A stretch of DNA of 49,266 bases from Spirochaetaceae bacterium bin103. GTDB lineage: Bacteria; Spirochaetota; Spirochaetia; SZUA-6; Bin103. Location of the stretch: assembly GCA_002238925.1 (NCBI GenBank), contig MPNH01000045.1, positions 1 through 49,266 of the forward strand. Direction: 5' to 3'. The stretch's first letter is position 1. Each line of letters starts with the position of its first letter. The notes below the pieces were generated by a model. It was not told where the DNA came from, ran no database searches, and was given only the letters and a program-made list of their open reading frames with translations. Shown piece by piece: positions 7,069 to 17,054 of this stretch. Made by a program: the position numbers and the translations under genes.

Positions 7069-10000
7069 GGCGCTTCCCCTTGGAAACAGGCGTCGATTGC
7101 TTCAATGCAGGCACGGGATGGACGGTCGCGGTAGACGCCGCTGCCGGGGGCGTCGGGGCGCATGCCGCGCAGAAAGAGATAGAACGCGCCGCCGACGTGG
7201 CGGTCGTAGTCGTAGTCGGGCAGCCGCACCCGCAGCAGCCGGTGCAGCGCGGTGAGGTACAGCAGGTACTGGAGGTGATAGCCGTGCCTGGCCATCGCCC
7301 GGGAGATCGACTCGGATGAGTAGTCGGCCAGCTCGCTTCCAAGCCAATTGGACTTGTAGTCGATCACGTACCAGCGGTCTCCGACGCGGGCGACCAGGTC
7401 GATGAAGCCGTTCAGGAAGCCGTCGATTTCGCCACTCCCGTCGCCGAGCCGGGGGGCGTATCCGTGCGCTTCGAGCGCCCGGGCGAGGCATGGGCGCCGC
7501 AGGCCGCTGACCGGCAGATGGAACTGCATCTCGGCCACCGGCCGGTCCACCGCGGCGAGGCGGAACGTGGCGGCGTTGGCGGCGGATCCGCCGCTGCCGG
7601 GGAGCGGTGCGGTCAGGGTGTTGGTCACCATCGTGCGGACCACGTCGATCCACTCAGCCCCGATGCCGAACTTGGCGAGGCCGTCCCGGCAGGCGGTGTC
7701 GAGGTCGCCGTTCGGCTGCAGCCCATTTGCCAGGATCTCGTGCAGGCAGTTGCCGGGCCGGCTGCCGGCAGGGAACGTGAACTCGTTGCGCACGTCGTCC
7801 GGTGCCGGCTCCGCGCCGATATACGGGGCATCGTGGTCCCCCGGCGACTCCTGGTCACCGACCTCGGAGCCGGCGGTGAGCGCGGAGTAGCTGGTGACCT
7901 GGCGTATGCGCGAGAGCGGGCGTTCGAGCGTGCGTGCGGTCAGGGACTCCGCTCTCTCGGGCGGAATTTCCTCGCCGGCAGGCGCACCCCGTGCGCCCGT
8001 TCCCGATGTCACCGATGTCTCCACCGTCCCGCCGCCCGCGTGCACCGTGACCGAGATTGCGTCCGCGGCACGTGCGCCGAATTCGTGCACCTCTGCCAGC
8101 CAGTCGGCCGCGCCCAGGCGTTGCACATGCCGTGCGCTTGCTGCACGGCCGCTCTCGCCGTGCAGGAGCCAGGCAAGCGGCGCGTGTTCTCCGTCCCGCA
8201 CGCGCGCCCAGGTAACCTCGCAGCGGTACTGCGCCCGGGTCAGTGCCACGTACAGCAGGCGCAGCTCGTCGGAGTGCTGTTCGTCACGCTGCCGGTCGAG
8301 GGCCGCCGTCGACGGCCGCACATCCAGTACCGGTGTCGCGGCTTCCGGATCGTAGTATTCCGCCGTGGTCTCGGTGCCTGGTCTATGTCCGAACCAGGCG
8401 AACGGGCAGAACACCACCGGAAACTCCAGTCCCTTGGCGCGGTGTACCGTAACGATCTTCACCAGGTTCTCGTCGCTCTCCAGGCGCAACTGCGCGGTTT
8501 CGCCGCCGCGTTCGGGCTTCGCCTTGAAGTGCGCGAACCAGTCCATCAGGCCGCGCCGCGACAACCGCTCGCGGGTCTCGGCGTCGTGCAGCAGGTCGGT
8601 GAGGTGCAGGAAGTTGGTCAGCCGGCGCGGGCCGTCCGGATAGCGAAGCAGATTGGCCGCGCACGCCGGGTGGTCGGCAAACAACAGGTGGCGCATCAGG
8701 CCGGCGATGCCGGTTCTGGCCCAGATCCGGCGCCAGGCATGGGCGTGCTCGCTCCATGCCGCCCACGCCTGGTCGTCTTCCCGCAACCGGTCGACCGCGT
8801 CCAGGTGCAGGCCGAACAGGTCGCCCGCCAGTGCGCCGCGCAGACGCGCGGCTGCATGGTAGTCGGACTCGTCGGCGGCGAGTGCGTGCAACAGTTGGTG
8901 CAGGGCGGTCGCCTCCGCGCTGTCGAACACGCTGTCCGTGCCCAGTTCGACGGTGCGCACGCCACGCCGCCGCAGCGCGTGTGCCACTTCCTGACCCTGC
9001 CGGCCGGTGCGCACGAGCACGGCAATGTCGCCGCCCGCCAGGGCTCGGCGCGTCTCCGAATCGGACGCGGCGCGCACCGACGTTCTGCCCGTGGCGCCGA
9101 GGTCAAGCAGTCTGACGATCCGGCCGGCCGCGTGTTCCGCCGCCGCTACCGTCAGGGCCGTCTTGTTCCACTTCTTGCCGTCGTCGGCCTCCGGAAACAG
9201 GTGCAATTGGAACGGCTTCGGGTCGTGCGCCTCGTCCTGCACGTACAAAGCGCCGACGCCGTGCGGCGCCGCGCACGCGGCCTCGAAGCGGATATCGGGC
9301 AGCAGGAAGGGATTTTGCCTCGCGAACGCGGCGTTCACGGCGCGCACCAGGGCGGGGTCGGACCGGTAGTTTACGGTCAGATCCAGGGTGTGCCCGGCCG
9401 GTACCTGCGTCTTGGCGTCGAGGTACGCGAATACGTCGGCGCCGCGGAAACGGTAGATCGACTGCTTGGGGTCGCCGACCACGATCAAACCACCGCGCGC
9501 GCGGCCGCCAGCGTAGATTTTCTCGAAGATCCGCGCCTGCAGCCGATCGGTGTCCTGGAACTCGTCGATCAGCGCCACCGGGTAACGGGCCCGCATGCGC
9601 GCCGCCAGCGCCGCGCCGCCGGGGGCGTCGAGAGCCCGGTGCAATTGGGTCAGCAGTGCGTCGAAGCTCAATTGCCGCGTGTCGCGGGAGGCGTGGTCCA
9701 GCGTCTTCCTGGCGCCTTCGAGCAGACCGCGGCGCCGGTCGCTCAGCCAGGACTCACCGAGTGCCGCCGCCGCTCCTCCCAGCCGTTCGAAGCAGTCGAA
9801 CAGGGGTATGTCGGGCGGCGGGTTCGTCTTGTACAGTTTGTCGGCCAGCGCGGAGCGCGCGAAGAAGCCGGCATCGTTCAGCGACAGCCGCTCGGCATCG
9901 TTGGCGTCAAGGGCTTCGATCACCGCCCGGCACACCGCTTCGTCCTGACGGCCTTTCTTCCACCGGTAGCGCTCCATCACGTCGTCGAACGTCCGGCGTT

Positions 10001-10706
10001 GGGCAGGGTCGACCCAGGCGTGGCGGGTAGCACCGAACGCCTGCACCCATGCCTCGTGCAGTTCTTGATCGCCGGGTACGGGGCCGCCGGAATCTGCCTC
10101 GGGTCGGAACACGCCCGGCTTCGCATGATGCCGCCCGGCCCACGCCGCTGCCTCGTCCAGCACGAACTTCTGCTGCTTGGCATACTCCAGCAGCGAAACC
10201 GGCTCTTGCACCATGTGCCGCCGCCAGAAGTCGCGCGTGGCGGACTCCACCTCCAGCGCCGCGTCGCCGCTTACCTGGAACGCGAACGGCAGCCGGGCGT
10301 GGAGCGCGAATTCTGCCAGCGCGCGCTGGCAGAAGCCGTGGATGGTGGTGATGTTGGCGCGGTCGAAGTCGCGGATGGCGCGTGTCAGCAGGGCGCCGGC
10401 GTGGTCGATTCCGGCGCCCCGCCAGTGCGCCGCCAACTCGCCCGCCTGACCGCCGCCGGCGGCCGCGTTGGCGCGAACGGCGTCACGCGCCGCGTACAGG
10501 GTTTGCCAGATGCGGGTGCGCAGTTCGCCGGTGGCGGCGACCGTGAAGGTGACGATCAGCAGGTCTTCGATGCCGCGGCGTGCTTCGACCACCAGTCGTG
10601 CGGCGAGCGTGGTGAGCGTGTATGTCTTGCCGGTCCCGGCGCTGGCCTCGATCAGCAGTCCGCCATCCAGCGGCGCGGAGATGGGTGTCGGTCTCGCCCC
10701 ACTCAT
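7065..10706 (-). CDS. recB: RecB, exonuclease V beta subunit
   Basis: A 1213-residue RecB. An N-terminal UvrD-type helicase has Walker A in LIEASAGTGKTYTL (residues about 18-31), RANITTIHGFCQRAL, Walker B in RYPVALIDEFQDTDRLQ, GDPKQSIYRFRGADV, and late motifs VKIVTVHRAKGLEFPVVF and LRLLYVALTRAQYRC. The C-terminal RecB nuclease is present, with GFIDLVAR and WYVIDYKSNWLG supplying the metal-binding aspartates and the catalytic lysine. The length matches known RecB proteins (about 1180). It starts with ATG overlapping the recC stop as ATGA (10703-10706) and ends overlapping the recD start, giving the order recC-recB-recD. It appears intact although its partner recD is broken. Confidence 0.95.
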   Translation of the reverse strand: MSGARPTPISAPLDGGLLIEASAGTGKTYTLTTLAARLVVEARRGIEDLLIVTFTVAATGELRTRIWQTLYAARDAVRANAAAGGGQAGELAAHWRGAGIDHAGALLTRAIRDFDRANITTIHGFCQRALAEFALHARLPFAFQVSGDAALEVESATRDFWRRHMVQEPVSLLEYAKQQKFVLDEAAAWAGRHHAKPGVFRPEADSGGPVPGDQELHEAWVQAFGATRHAWVDPAQRRTFDDVMERYRWKKGRQDEAVCRAVIEALDANDAERLSLNDAGFFARSALADKLYKTNPPPDIPLFDCFERLGGAAAALGESWLSDRRRGLLEGARKTLDHASRDTRQLSFDALLTQLHRALDAPGGAALAARMRARYPVALIDEFQDTDRLQARIFEKIYAGGRARGGLIVVGDPKQSIYRFRGADVFAYLDAKTQVPAGHTLDLTVNYRSDPALVRAVNAAFARQNPFLLPDIRFEAACAAPHGVGALYVQDEAHDPKPFQLHLFPEADDGKKWNKTALTVAAAEHAAGRIVRLLDLGATGRTSVRAASDSETRRALAGGDIAVLVRTGRQGQEVAHALRRRGVRTVELGTDSVFDSAEATALHQLLHALAADESDYHAAARLRGALAGDLFGLHLDAVDRLREDDQAWAAWSEHAHAWRRIWARTGIAGLMRHLLFADHPACAANLLRYPDGPRRLTNFLHLTDLLHDAETRERLSRRGLMDWFAHFKAKPERGGETAQLRLESDENLVKIVTVHRAKGLEFPVVFCPFAWFGHRPGTETTAEYYDPEAATPVLDVRPSTAALDRQRDEQHSDELRLLYVALTRAQYRCEVTWARVRDGEHAPLAWLLHGESGRAASARHVQRLGAADWLAEVHEFGARAADAISVTVHAGGGTVETSVTSGTGARGAPAGEEIPPERAESLTARTLERPLSRIRQVTSYSALTAGSEVGDQESPGDHDAPYIGAEPAPDDVRNEFTFPAGSRPGNCLHEILANGLQPNGDLDTACRDGLAKFGIGAEWIDVVRTMVTNTLTAPLPGSGGSAANAATFRLAAVDRPVAEMQFHLPVSGLRRPCLARALEAHGYAPRLGDGSGEIDGFLNGFIDLVARVGDRWYVIDYKSNWLGSELADYSSESISRAMARHGYHLQYLLYLTALHRLLRVRLPDYDYDRHVGGAFYLFLRGMRPDAPGSGVYRDRPSRACIEAIDACFQGEAP

Positions 10707-13700
10707 GAGACGGCCTCCCGCAACGGTCCAAGCAGGCGGCCCGCGAGGTCGATGAACGAGTCGTTGACGGGATCGGTGCCGAACATCATGCGATGGACCG
10801 GGTCGCAGCCCTCACTCCATGGCTGACTGCACCAGCCGGTCGTCACGGCCGAAGCCGACTGTTTGTCCGTCCAGGTCCACGAGGCATCGGCGAACAACGG
10901 CAACGGCTTGTGCCGGCCTTCCCGCCAGGCGGCAACCCAGTCACCCAGCAATGCGCGGGCATCCTCGGGCGCCGGCCCCGAAATCGTGCACGGTTCGGCG
11001 CCGTCCTTGCTGCCGAACAGGTAGGCCGTCACCCGGCAATCGTGCGCCACCGAGAGTGCCAGCAGGCGCAGCCAGGCGGCGATCCGATCCTTCGCCCGGG
11101 TCCTGCCGATGCGCCACCACACGAGTTCGTTCCCGTCGCCGTTGAGCTGCTCTACAAGCCCGACTATCCGAGTGCCGCCCACCGGCACGTCCACCTCGGC
11201 CGTGGCGGTGTGACCGCTGAAGGGCAGCAATGCCTCCAGCAGCCTGGCGACCTCTCCCGCGGACTCGCGGTGCTGGATATCCGCCATGTTGCCGGGCGGA
11301 AGCAGGCCGCCCGCCGCCGCGAGCCGGGCGGCGTGATCCTCGCTCGGCTTGTCCCAATCCGCCAGATCGCTCTTCAGTTGCCAAGCCTGCAAGGCATCGA
11401 GTTGGAACGGTTCGTCGTCGTCCAGTTCGTCGTCGCGGACGTCCAGGTGCAGCCCCAACCGATGGCGGGCGAAGTGCTTGGCAGGGCTCACCGCGAAGCG
11501 GATCAGGTCTTCGAGCTCGATCTCCGTTTCCGGTGCGGCGGCGCGGTCGTCGAGTTCGCCGGCGAAACGGTCGGGTATGCCGCGGTCGGCGCCAAGCGCG
11601 GTTGCGGCGGCAGCCATCGGCGCGGAGTAGCTGAACAGCGCGGGCTCCTCGCGCCGGAAATAGCGCGGACTGAACGGCTGCAGGGGGTGGCGCGTCTGCC
11701 AGCGCCCCGGGCCGCTGTCGGCCGCATCGCCCGGGAACCGCCGGTTGAGGTATTCCAGGAGTTCGCTCACCACCAGGGACGGAGGAATCGGCTTGTCCTC
11801 CTGCAGGTCGCGGCCGGTATAGGTCACCAGCAGGCAGCGGCGTGCCGCAAGGACTACTTCCAGGAAGACACACCGGTCGTCGTCACGCAGGTCGCGGTCG
11901 CCGAGTTGGCGCGCGTCCTCGCCGAACAGTTCGGTGAGGAATTCGAATGGCATCGCGCGTGGCCGGCGCGGGAATGCGCCGTCGTTCATGCCCACGGTGC
12001 ACACCACCTTGGCGGGCAGCGTTTGGCCCACGGTGAGGCCGGCCACGGTCACGCCGCTCGCCAAACTCGGCACGCCACGGGGGGTGGCGACCACGTTAAC
12101 TCGGTCCGCCAATGGCGGCACGCCGCGGGTGGGGGCGTCGGCGTGTTTCCGCAACACGTCGCGGAGCACGTCGAACGGCACCGCGGTGTCGATGCCGGCG
12201 TGGTCGCATTCGGCGATGAAGTCGTCGACGAGGCGCGCCACGGTGCTCAGTTCCCGGCTCACTTCCGGTGCCGAGCCCGGGCGTGCGGCAAAGAATCGGT
12301 CCAGCACCTCGGTGCGCAGCTTCGCCGCCCACTCGCTCGGGCGGTGAGCGGCGTGCGACCAGCGGCCCAACGCGAACACCAGCTCGCAGTAGCGCAGGAA
12401 CCGTCCGAGACGTTCGTAATCGGCGGCGCCGGTGCGAAAGCCCCAACGGTCCAGGGCGCACGGCGTGATGCCGTCGAGCAGCACGTCGCCGTCGGTGCCG
12501 GCGTCGATGGCGTAGCCGAGCAGCAGCCGGCGCAGGCCGTGGCGCCAGTTGTGGTTGGGTGAGGCGGGCACGTCCAGTTCCGTGCGGTGCGCGGCGTCCA
12601 GGCCCCAGCGGATGCCGGCCCGCCGCACGGCATCGCGGATGCCCTCCAGGTCGTTTTCACCAATCCCGAAGCAGGCGCGTACCGAGGCCGCGCGCAGCGG
12701 CGCCAGCACCGCGTTGGCCGTGTAGCGCGAGCCGGGCAGTTCCAGCAGGTCGAGGAACGCGGTCACCGCCGCGCCTTCGTTGAACCGCCGGCGCCCGATC
12801 TGGAAGCGGATCCGGCCGGCGGCGCCGAACACCGCCGCAATGATCGGCGCATAGGTGTCGAGGTCGGGCGTCAGCACCAGCACGTCCGCGGGCTGAATGT
12901 CGGGATGGGCATCGAATACCCCGAGCAGCCGGTCGTGGAGCACCTCGACCTCGCGGGCCGGGGAATGGCACACATGGACCTGAATCGAGTCGTCCGGTTC
13001 ACGTGGTGCCGGCGCCGGCGGTGCCGACGGTACCTCCGCGCCCAGGATCTCCTCCTGTACGGCGCCGAGGCAGGTGTCCCCGCAGAACTCCTCCGGCGCT
13101 GGCGGCTGGTCCACCTGCACGGGTGCGTGCCGTCCGGCGAGCAACGCCTGCAGGTCGCGCGCCGGTCTTCCCCACGCCTCCAGCAGCTCGTTCTGCTCGG
13201 CGTAGTAACCGCCGGCGGTGCGCGCCGGGACGTTGGTCCAGAAATCGTGGCGTGGACTGAGCAGGAACAGGTGGATGTCCATCGCCGTGACGGCAACGCG
13301 GAGCATCTCCAGGAATGACGGCGACATGGCGGCAACGGCGAACAAGCTCACCCGCGGGCGCTCCGTTCGTTCGCCGCCCGCTCCGGCGCCCGCCCCGGCG
13401 CCCGCCGAACGGTAGCTGTCGAGGGCGTCGATCCAATGCCGGCTCCGCGCATGCTGCTCCGGCTGCCGGTCGGCCGCCAGCTCCGCCCACAACCGTGCGT
13501 GCCAACCCGCCGGCTTGCCTTCCTGCCATGCCCGGATGCGGTCGGGCCGATAGACCAGGCAACGGTCGTACGCAATCGCCAGCCGGTCGGCCAGTTCGAA
13601 CCGCTTGCGGGAGTCGCCGTCCGCCAGGTAGTGCGCTATCTCGTCGTCGCCGTCCCAGCGGCCCAGCCGTTCGAAAATGCGCCAGCGCAGGTAGGCCGGC

Positions 13701-13987
13701 TCGTACTCCGGCACCGTGGCCAGCGTCGGTACCGCTTCGCGCATCGCCGCCCAGGCGAACTCGGCCGGCAGCTCGATGCGCAGGTGTGCGGCGACGCCAA
13801 GCCGGTCGGCCAGTTGCAGCCGCAGCCACTGCCCGAGCAGCGGATGCGGGACGACGATGCGCTCCGCCAACAGCGGGTCGCCGGGCGTCCGGCGCATCTC
13901 GCCGGCCAGGCGCGCCGCCAGCGTCTCCAGGCGATGCGACGCATGTAGGTGAAACGGATTCCGGAAGGAGGGCCGCAACGATTGCAA
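10703..13987 (-). CDS. recC: RecC, exonuclease V gamma subunit
   Basis: A 1094-residue RecC, the Chi-scanning subunit that is an inactivated helicase/nuclease. FHLHASHRLETLAARLAGEM matches the family start, followed by LLAERIVVPHPLLGQWLRLQ. Later landmarks are VLVLTPDLDTYAPIIAAVFG, VVCTVGMNDGAFPRR and KHFARHRLGLHLD. The length is close to E. coli RecC (about 1120). The start is uncertain: the longest sensible frame opens with TTG at 13987, 19 bp after the preceding dioxygenase stop, without a clear Shine-Dalgarno; another TTG lies at 13978. The downstream ATGA overlap with recB indicates coupled translation. Confidence 0.92.
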   Translation of the reverse strand: MQSLRPSFRNPFHLHASHRLETLAARLAGEMRRTPGDPLLAERIVVPHPLLGQWLRLQLADRLGVAAHLRIELPAEFAWAAMREAVPTLATVPEYEPAYLRWRIFERLGRWDGDDEIAHYLADGDSRKRFELADRLAIAYDRCLVYRPDRIRAWQEGKPAGWHARLWAELAADRQPEQHARSRHWIDALDSYRSAGAGAGAGAGGERTERPRVSLFAVAAMSPSFLEMLRVAVTAMDIHLFLLSPRHDFWTNVPARTAGGYYAEQNELLEAWGRPARDLQALLAGRHAPVQVDQPPAPEEFCGDTCLGAVQEEILGAEVPSAPPAPAPREPDDSIQVHVCHSPAREVEVLHDRLLGVFDAHPDIQPADVLVLTPDLDTYAPIIAAVFGAAGRIRFQIGRRRFNEGAAVTAFLDLLELPGSRYTANAVLAPLRAASVRACFGIGENDLEGIRDAVRRAGIRWGLDAAHRTELDVPASPNHNWRHGLRRLLLGYAIDAGTDGDVLLDGITPCALDRWGFRTGAADYERLGRFLRYCELVFALGRWSHAAHRPSEWAAKLRTEVLDRFFAARPGSAPEVSRELSTVARLVDDFIAECDHAGIDTAVPFDVLRDVLRKHADAPTRGVPPLADRVNVVATPRGVPSLASGVTVAGLTVGQTLPAKVVCTVGMNDGAFPRRPRAMPFEFLTELFGEDARQLGDRDLRDDDRCVFLEVVLAARRCLLVTYTGRDLQEDKPIPPSLVVSELLEYLNRRFPGDAADSGPGRWQTRHPLQPFSPRYFRREEPALFSYSAPMAAAATALGADRGIPDRFAGELDDRAAAPETEIELEDLIRFAVSPAKHFARHRLGLHLDVRDDELDDDEPFQLDALQAWQLKSDLADWDKPSEDHAARLAAAGGLLPPGNMADIQHRESAGEVARLLEALLPFSGHTATAEVDVPVGGTRIVGLVEQLNGDGNELVWWRIGRTRAKDRIAAWLRLLALSVAHDCRVTAYLFGSKDGAEPCTISGPAPEDARALLGDWVAAWREGRHKPLPLFADASWTWTDKQSASAVTTGWCSQPWSEGCDPVHRMMFGTDPVNDSFIDLAGRLLGPLREAVS

Positions 13988-14006
13988 CGAGTTGGTCGCC
14001 TGCGAG

Positions 14007-15017
14007 TTACGAACTGGTGCTCGCCGGGGTGCTCGGGCTCAGTTCGCCGATGAGTTGGTCGCCGGAGACCAGATCGACCGCGGGCGTGTCGAAGCGGCCG
14101 TAGCCGTTCCACACCTTCAGGCCGACCAACTCCTTCAGGCGCCGCGGGGCCGCGGCCAGCACCTCCGGTAGCAAACCCAGGGTGTAGTTCTCCTGCGGCC
14201 GGAACTGGGGGCCGCAGTAGGTGTTGAGCAGGCCCATGCGCGGCTGGTCGGTGTGGTTGGTGCCGGAACCGTGCCACAGCCGGCCCTCGAAGAACATCGC
14301 CGTGCCGGCCGGGGCTTCGATCGCTACCAGGTCCTCGTCGCGGTACAGCGCCGGCTTCGGCTGGCGGCCGCTCAGGTGGCTGCCGGGCACCACCCGGGTG
14401 GCGCCGTTGGCGGCGTGAAAGTCCACCAGCAGCCACATGCTGTTGACGCACGCCGGCGGCGCAATCATGGCCGCCTCGCCGCGCACCTCGCCCGCCTCCG
14501 CGCGGCTGATCGAACCCACCGGCAGCCCGAAGCGCCCCTTCGGCACTGGCGGCGGCATCCACCAGGCGTCGGTGTGCATTTCCATCGGCGCGGCGCCCTT
14601 GCCGATAATGTTGGCGGTGGTGCACGAAAGCTGGTAGTGCTCGCCGAGCACGTGATCGACCAACTCCAGGGCCTGCTCCATGAGCACGATGTCAGCGAAA
14701 ACCCTGCCCTTGTTGAGCAGCATGAACAGGCGCTGGCTCATGCCCCCGGCGCCGACGGAGAATCCCTCCTCCCGCACCTTGCCTTCGGTGTCGGTAAACG
14801 TTCCCCAGCGCTGGTCGGGTGCCCCGTCCATGTAGGCCACGCCCCGTTCACGTTCGGCGGCGGCCTGGGCGGTAAGCCGTTCGCGCGCCTCCCGCAGCCG
14901 GGCCGGAGACAGCGCATCCGCCAGCAGGCAGTAGCCGTGCCGGTCCAGGTCCTCCTTGCAGCGTTGCAGGTCGGCGGTAAGTCGAGGCAGCTCTTTCGCG
15001 CCGCCGGTCGGCGGCAT
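14007..15017 (-). CDS. phytanoyl-CoA dioxygenase family protein
   Basis: A 336-residue PhyH-family oxygenase with a complete facial triad. HTD lies in APMEMHTDAWWMPPP and the distal histidine in FFEGRLWHGSGTNHT, with DQPRMGLLNTYCGPQF carrying the 2-oxoglutarate arginine. GATRVVPGSHLSGRQP is the usual loop. The N-terminus RHGYCLLADALSPARLREA is characteristic. The ATG at 15017 is chosen; a GTG at 15032 overlapping the preceding stop is the alternative, because GAGGAG lies just before it. It forms a two-gene unit with the DRE-TIM aldolase upstream and is followed 19 bp later by recC, so it may share the recCBD transcript. The substrate is unknown. Confidence 0.88.
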   Translation of the reverse strand: MPPTGGAKELPRLTADLQRCKEDLDRHGYCLLADALSPARLREARERLTAQAAAERERGVAYMDGAPDQRWGTFTDTEGKVREEGFSVGAGGMSQRLFMLLNKGRVFADIVLMEQALELVDHVLGEHYQLSCTTANIIGKGAAPMEMHTDAWWMPPPVPKGRFGLPVGSISRAEAGEVRGEAAMIAPPACVNSMWLLVDFHAANGATRVVPGSHLSGRQPKPALYRDEDLVAIEAPAGTAMFFEGRLWHGSGTNHTDQPRMGLLNTYCGPQFRPQENYTLGLLPEVLAAAPRRLKELVGLKVWNGYGRFDTPAVDLVSGDQLIGELSPSTPASTSS

Positions 15018-15028
15018 GGCGTTGCCGG

Positions 15029-16024
15029 TCACTCCTCGTGTTCCAGGGAGTCGTAGAACCGGATGATGTCGCCGCGGTGCCTGGACTCGTTGAACGCGAT
15101 GCCGGAGCGCGGGTGCTGGTTGAGCACGCCGGTGATCAGGTAGGGATAGTCGAAACCCCACTTGAGCTGCTCGCGCATCGGTTCGATGTGGTGTTGCACG
15201 CACTGCAATACCGGGCGCAGGCGGAACTTGGGATTGTGCAGGAAGCTGAGCAGCAACTCCATGGGGCAGTTGCCGGCGCCGCGGCCGAGCCCGGCCATGC
15301 TGGCGTCCAGCCGGTTGGCGCCCCGAATGGTGGCCTGGATGGTATTGGCGAACGCCAACTGCCGGTTGTTGTGGGCGTGCATGCCCACTTCCTTGCCGGC
15401 CGCAAGTGCGTAGCTGCTGAACTTGTCCATGTAGTCGTCGATCTGCTCGCCATACAGCGCCCCGAAGCTGTCCACGATGCAGATCACCTCCACCTCGGAA
15501 CGCGCCACCAGGTGCAGCGCCTCGTTGAGCTCCCGTTCCGGCACGGTGGACAGCGCCATGAGGTTGAGCGAGGTCTCGTAGCCCTTGTCGTGGGCGTCCT
15601 TGATCATGTCGAGGGCGAGCGGAATCTGGTGGATGTAGGTGGCGACCCGGATCATGTCGAGCACGCTCTCCGAACAAGGCAGAATGTCCTCGCGGTAGTC
15701 GCTCTTTTCGGCGTCCGCCATCGCAGACAGCTTCAGCGGCGAGTCGTTGTCCCCCACGATGCGCCGTATGTCGTGCTCCTGGCTGTGTTTCCATGGTCCG
15801 AACTGGCCCGGCGGGAACTGCTCCCGCGAGTTGATGTAGCCGATTTCCATGTAATCGACGCCGGCCTGCACGCAGGCGTCGTACACGCCGCGCACGGTCT
15901 CGTCGCTGAACCGGTGATCGTTCATCAGGCCGCCGTCCCGGATGGTGCAGTCGAGCACCTTGATCTCCGGGCGGTACGAAACCCACTGTCCCGCCGCGCT
16001 CGCCTGCGGCTGTTGCTCGCTCAT
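15029..16024 (-). CDS. DRE-TIM metallolyase (HMGL/4-hydroxy-2-oxovalerate aldolase-like)
   Basis: A 331-residue TIM-barrel aldolase. The DRE-TIM signature is LDCTIRDGGLMNDHRF near residue 25, with the metal-binding aspartate and catalytic arginine; HxH is in GMHAHNNRQLAFANT; LGRGAGNCPMELLL is the typical late loop. Such enzymes make or cleave C-C bonds of 2-oxo acids (4-hydroxy-2-oxovalerate aldolase, HMG-CoA lyase, isopropylmalate synthase). The closest impression is the aldolase catalytic-domain group without the long synthase C-terminus. The ATG at 16024 follows GGGGAG at about 11 bases. Translation of the following PhyH gene starts around its stop codon, suggesting linked chemistry. Confidence 0.85.
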   Translation of the reverse strand: MSEQQPQASAAGQWVSYRPEIKVLDCTIRDGGLMNDHRFSDETVRGVYDACVQAGVDYMEIGYINSREQFPPGQFGPWKHSQEHDIRRIVGDNDSPLKLSAMADAEKSDYREDILPCSESVLDMIRVATYIHQIPLALDMIKDAHDKGYETSLNLMALSTVPERELNEALHLVARSEVEVICIVDSFGALYGEQIDDYMDKFSSYALAAGKEVGMHAHNNRQLAFANTIQATIRGANRLDASMAGLGRGAGNCPMELLLSFLHNPKFRLRPVLQCVQHHIEPMREQLKWGFDYPYLITGVLNQHPRSGIAFNESRHRGDIIRFYDSLEHEE

Positions 16025-16133
16025 CGTGCGTCCGTCTCCCCGTGCGATAGCCGCGAAGTGTTGCGCACAATGGAGTCCTTATCAACCCCTGTTGGTCGTC
16101 GTCCAGTCGGTCAAGTGGGCCAGGTTTGTCAGG

Positions 16134-17015
16134 TCAGGCGGGTGCCGCGTCGATCCGGGCGATGTCGCCGGCGTCGAGTTCAAGGTCTGCGGCCCCTGCC
16201 GAGTCCTCGATGGTCGCGGCCCGGCTGGAGCCGACGATCACCAGCACCTGCGGCCCCTTGGCCAGCAGCCAGGCCAACACCAGCCGCTGCGGGCTCACGC
16301 CGTGGTGCGCCGCCAGGCGCGCAACCGCGGGGTGCCGCCGAGCCAGATCGCCCGCCCTGTGCTGCCCGGTGCCGCCGAGTGGGCTCCAGGGGATGAACGC
16401 CAGTCCGCGCGCTTCGGTGGCGGCCAGGGTGCCGTCCCGCTCCGGTTGGCGGTGCGCCAGCGAGTACTGGTTCTGGGTGCTGGCGATCGCGGTCACCGAC
16501 TGCGCCTCGTCAAGTTGCGCAACCGAGTACTCGCTGACCCCGATGAAGCGCACCTTGCCTTCTTCGCGCAGGCGGGCGTACGCGCCGATGCTGTCGGCAA
16601 TCGGCACGTCGGGATCGGGCCGGTGGTGCTGCAGCAGGTCGAGCCGCTCGACGCCGAGGTTGCGCAGGGACGCCTCGCACTGCCGCCGCAGGTACTCCGG
16701 GCGTCCGTTGGGAATCCAGCCGCCGCCGGGCCGCATGTGGCCGCCCTTGGTGGCCACCACCACCCGCGTGCGGACGTCCGCGGGAAGCTGCGCCAGGGCG
16801 GCGCGAAACAGGCGCTCGTTGTGCCCCATGTCCGCTTCGCCCTGACTGTAGCTGTCCGCGGTGTCGATGAAGGTCACGCCCTGGTCGATGGCGTGGTGAA
16901 CCACCTTGATGGCGGTTGCCTGGTCGGGGCGCGTCGTCGGTATGGACAGCGCTACGCCGCCGAGCCCGACGGCGCTCACTGTCAGGCCGGTGTTGCCGAG
17001 TGGCCGGTATCGCAT
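16134..17015 (-). CDS. aldo/keto reductase
   Basis: A 293-residue AKR. The tetrad is visible: D in FIDTADSYSQGEAD, the tyrosine in the same segment, K in VVVATKGGHM and H in LDLLQHHRPDPDV. RYRPLGNTGLTVSAVGLGG is the standard opening, and LVIVGSSRAATIEDSAGA near the end holds the NADPH-phosphate site. The family reduces aldehydes or sugars with NADPH in the cytosol; the substrate is unknown. The ATG at 17015 lacks a strong Shine-Dalgarno. It lies 39 bp downstream of the broken ATPase-like gene, on the same strand. Confidence 0.9.
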   Translation of the reverse strand: MRYRPLGNTGLTVSAVGLGGVALSIPTTRPDQATAIKVVHHAIDQGVTFIDTADSYSQGEADMGHNERLFRAALAQLPADVRTRVVVATKGGHMRPGGGWIPNGRPEYLRRQCEASLRNLGVERLDLLQHHRPDPDVPIADSIGAYARLREEGKVRFIGVSEYSVAQLDEAQSVTAIASTQNQYSLAHRQPERDGTLAATEARGLAFIPWSPLGGTGQHRAGDLARRHPAVARLAAHHGVSPQRLVLAWLLAKGPQVLVIVGSSRAATIEDSAGAADLELDAGDIARIDAAPA

Positions 17016-17054
17016 GCCGCCCAGGATAGTCGAACTCCTGTCCGGATAAAACCG

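Noticed and set aside
7464..10826. A 1120-codon plus-strand frame opposite recB
   Set aside because: No recognisable motifs, while the minus strand encodes a complete RecB with all helicase and nuclease motifs.
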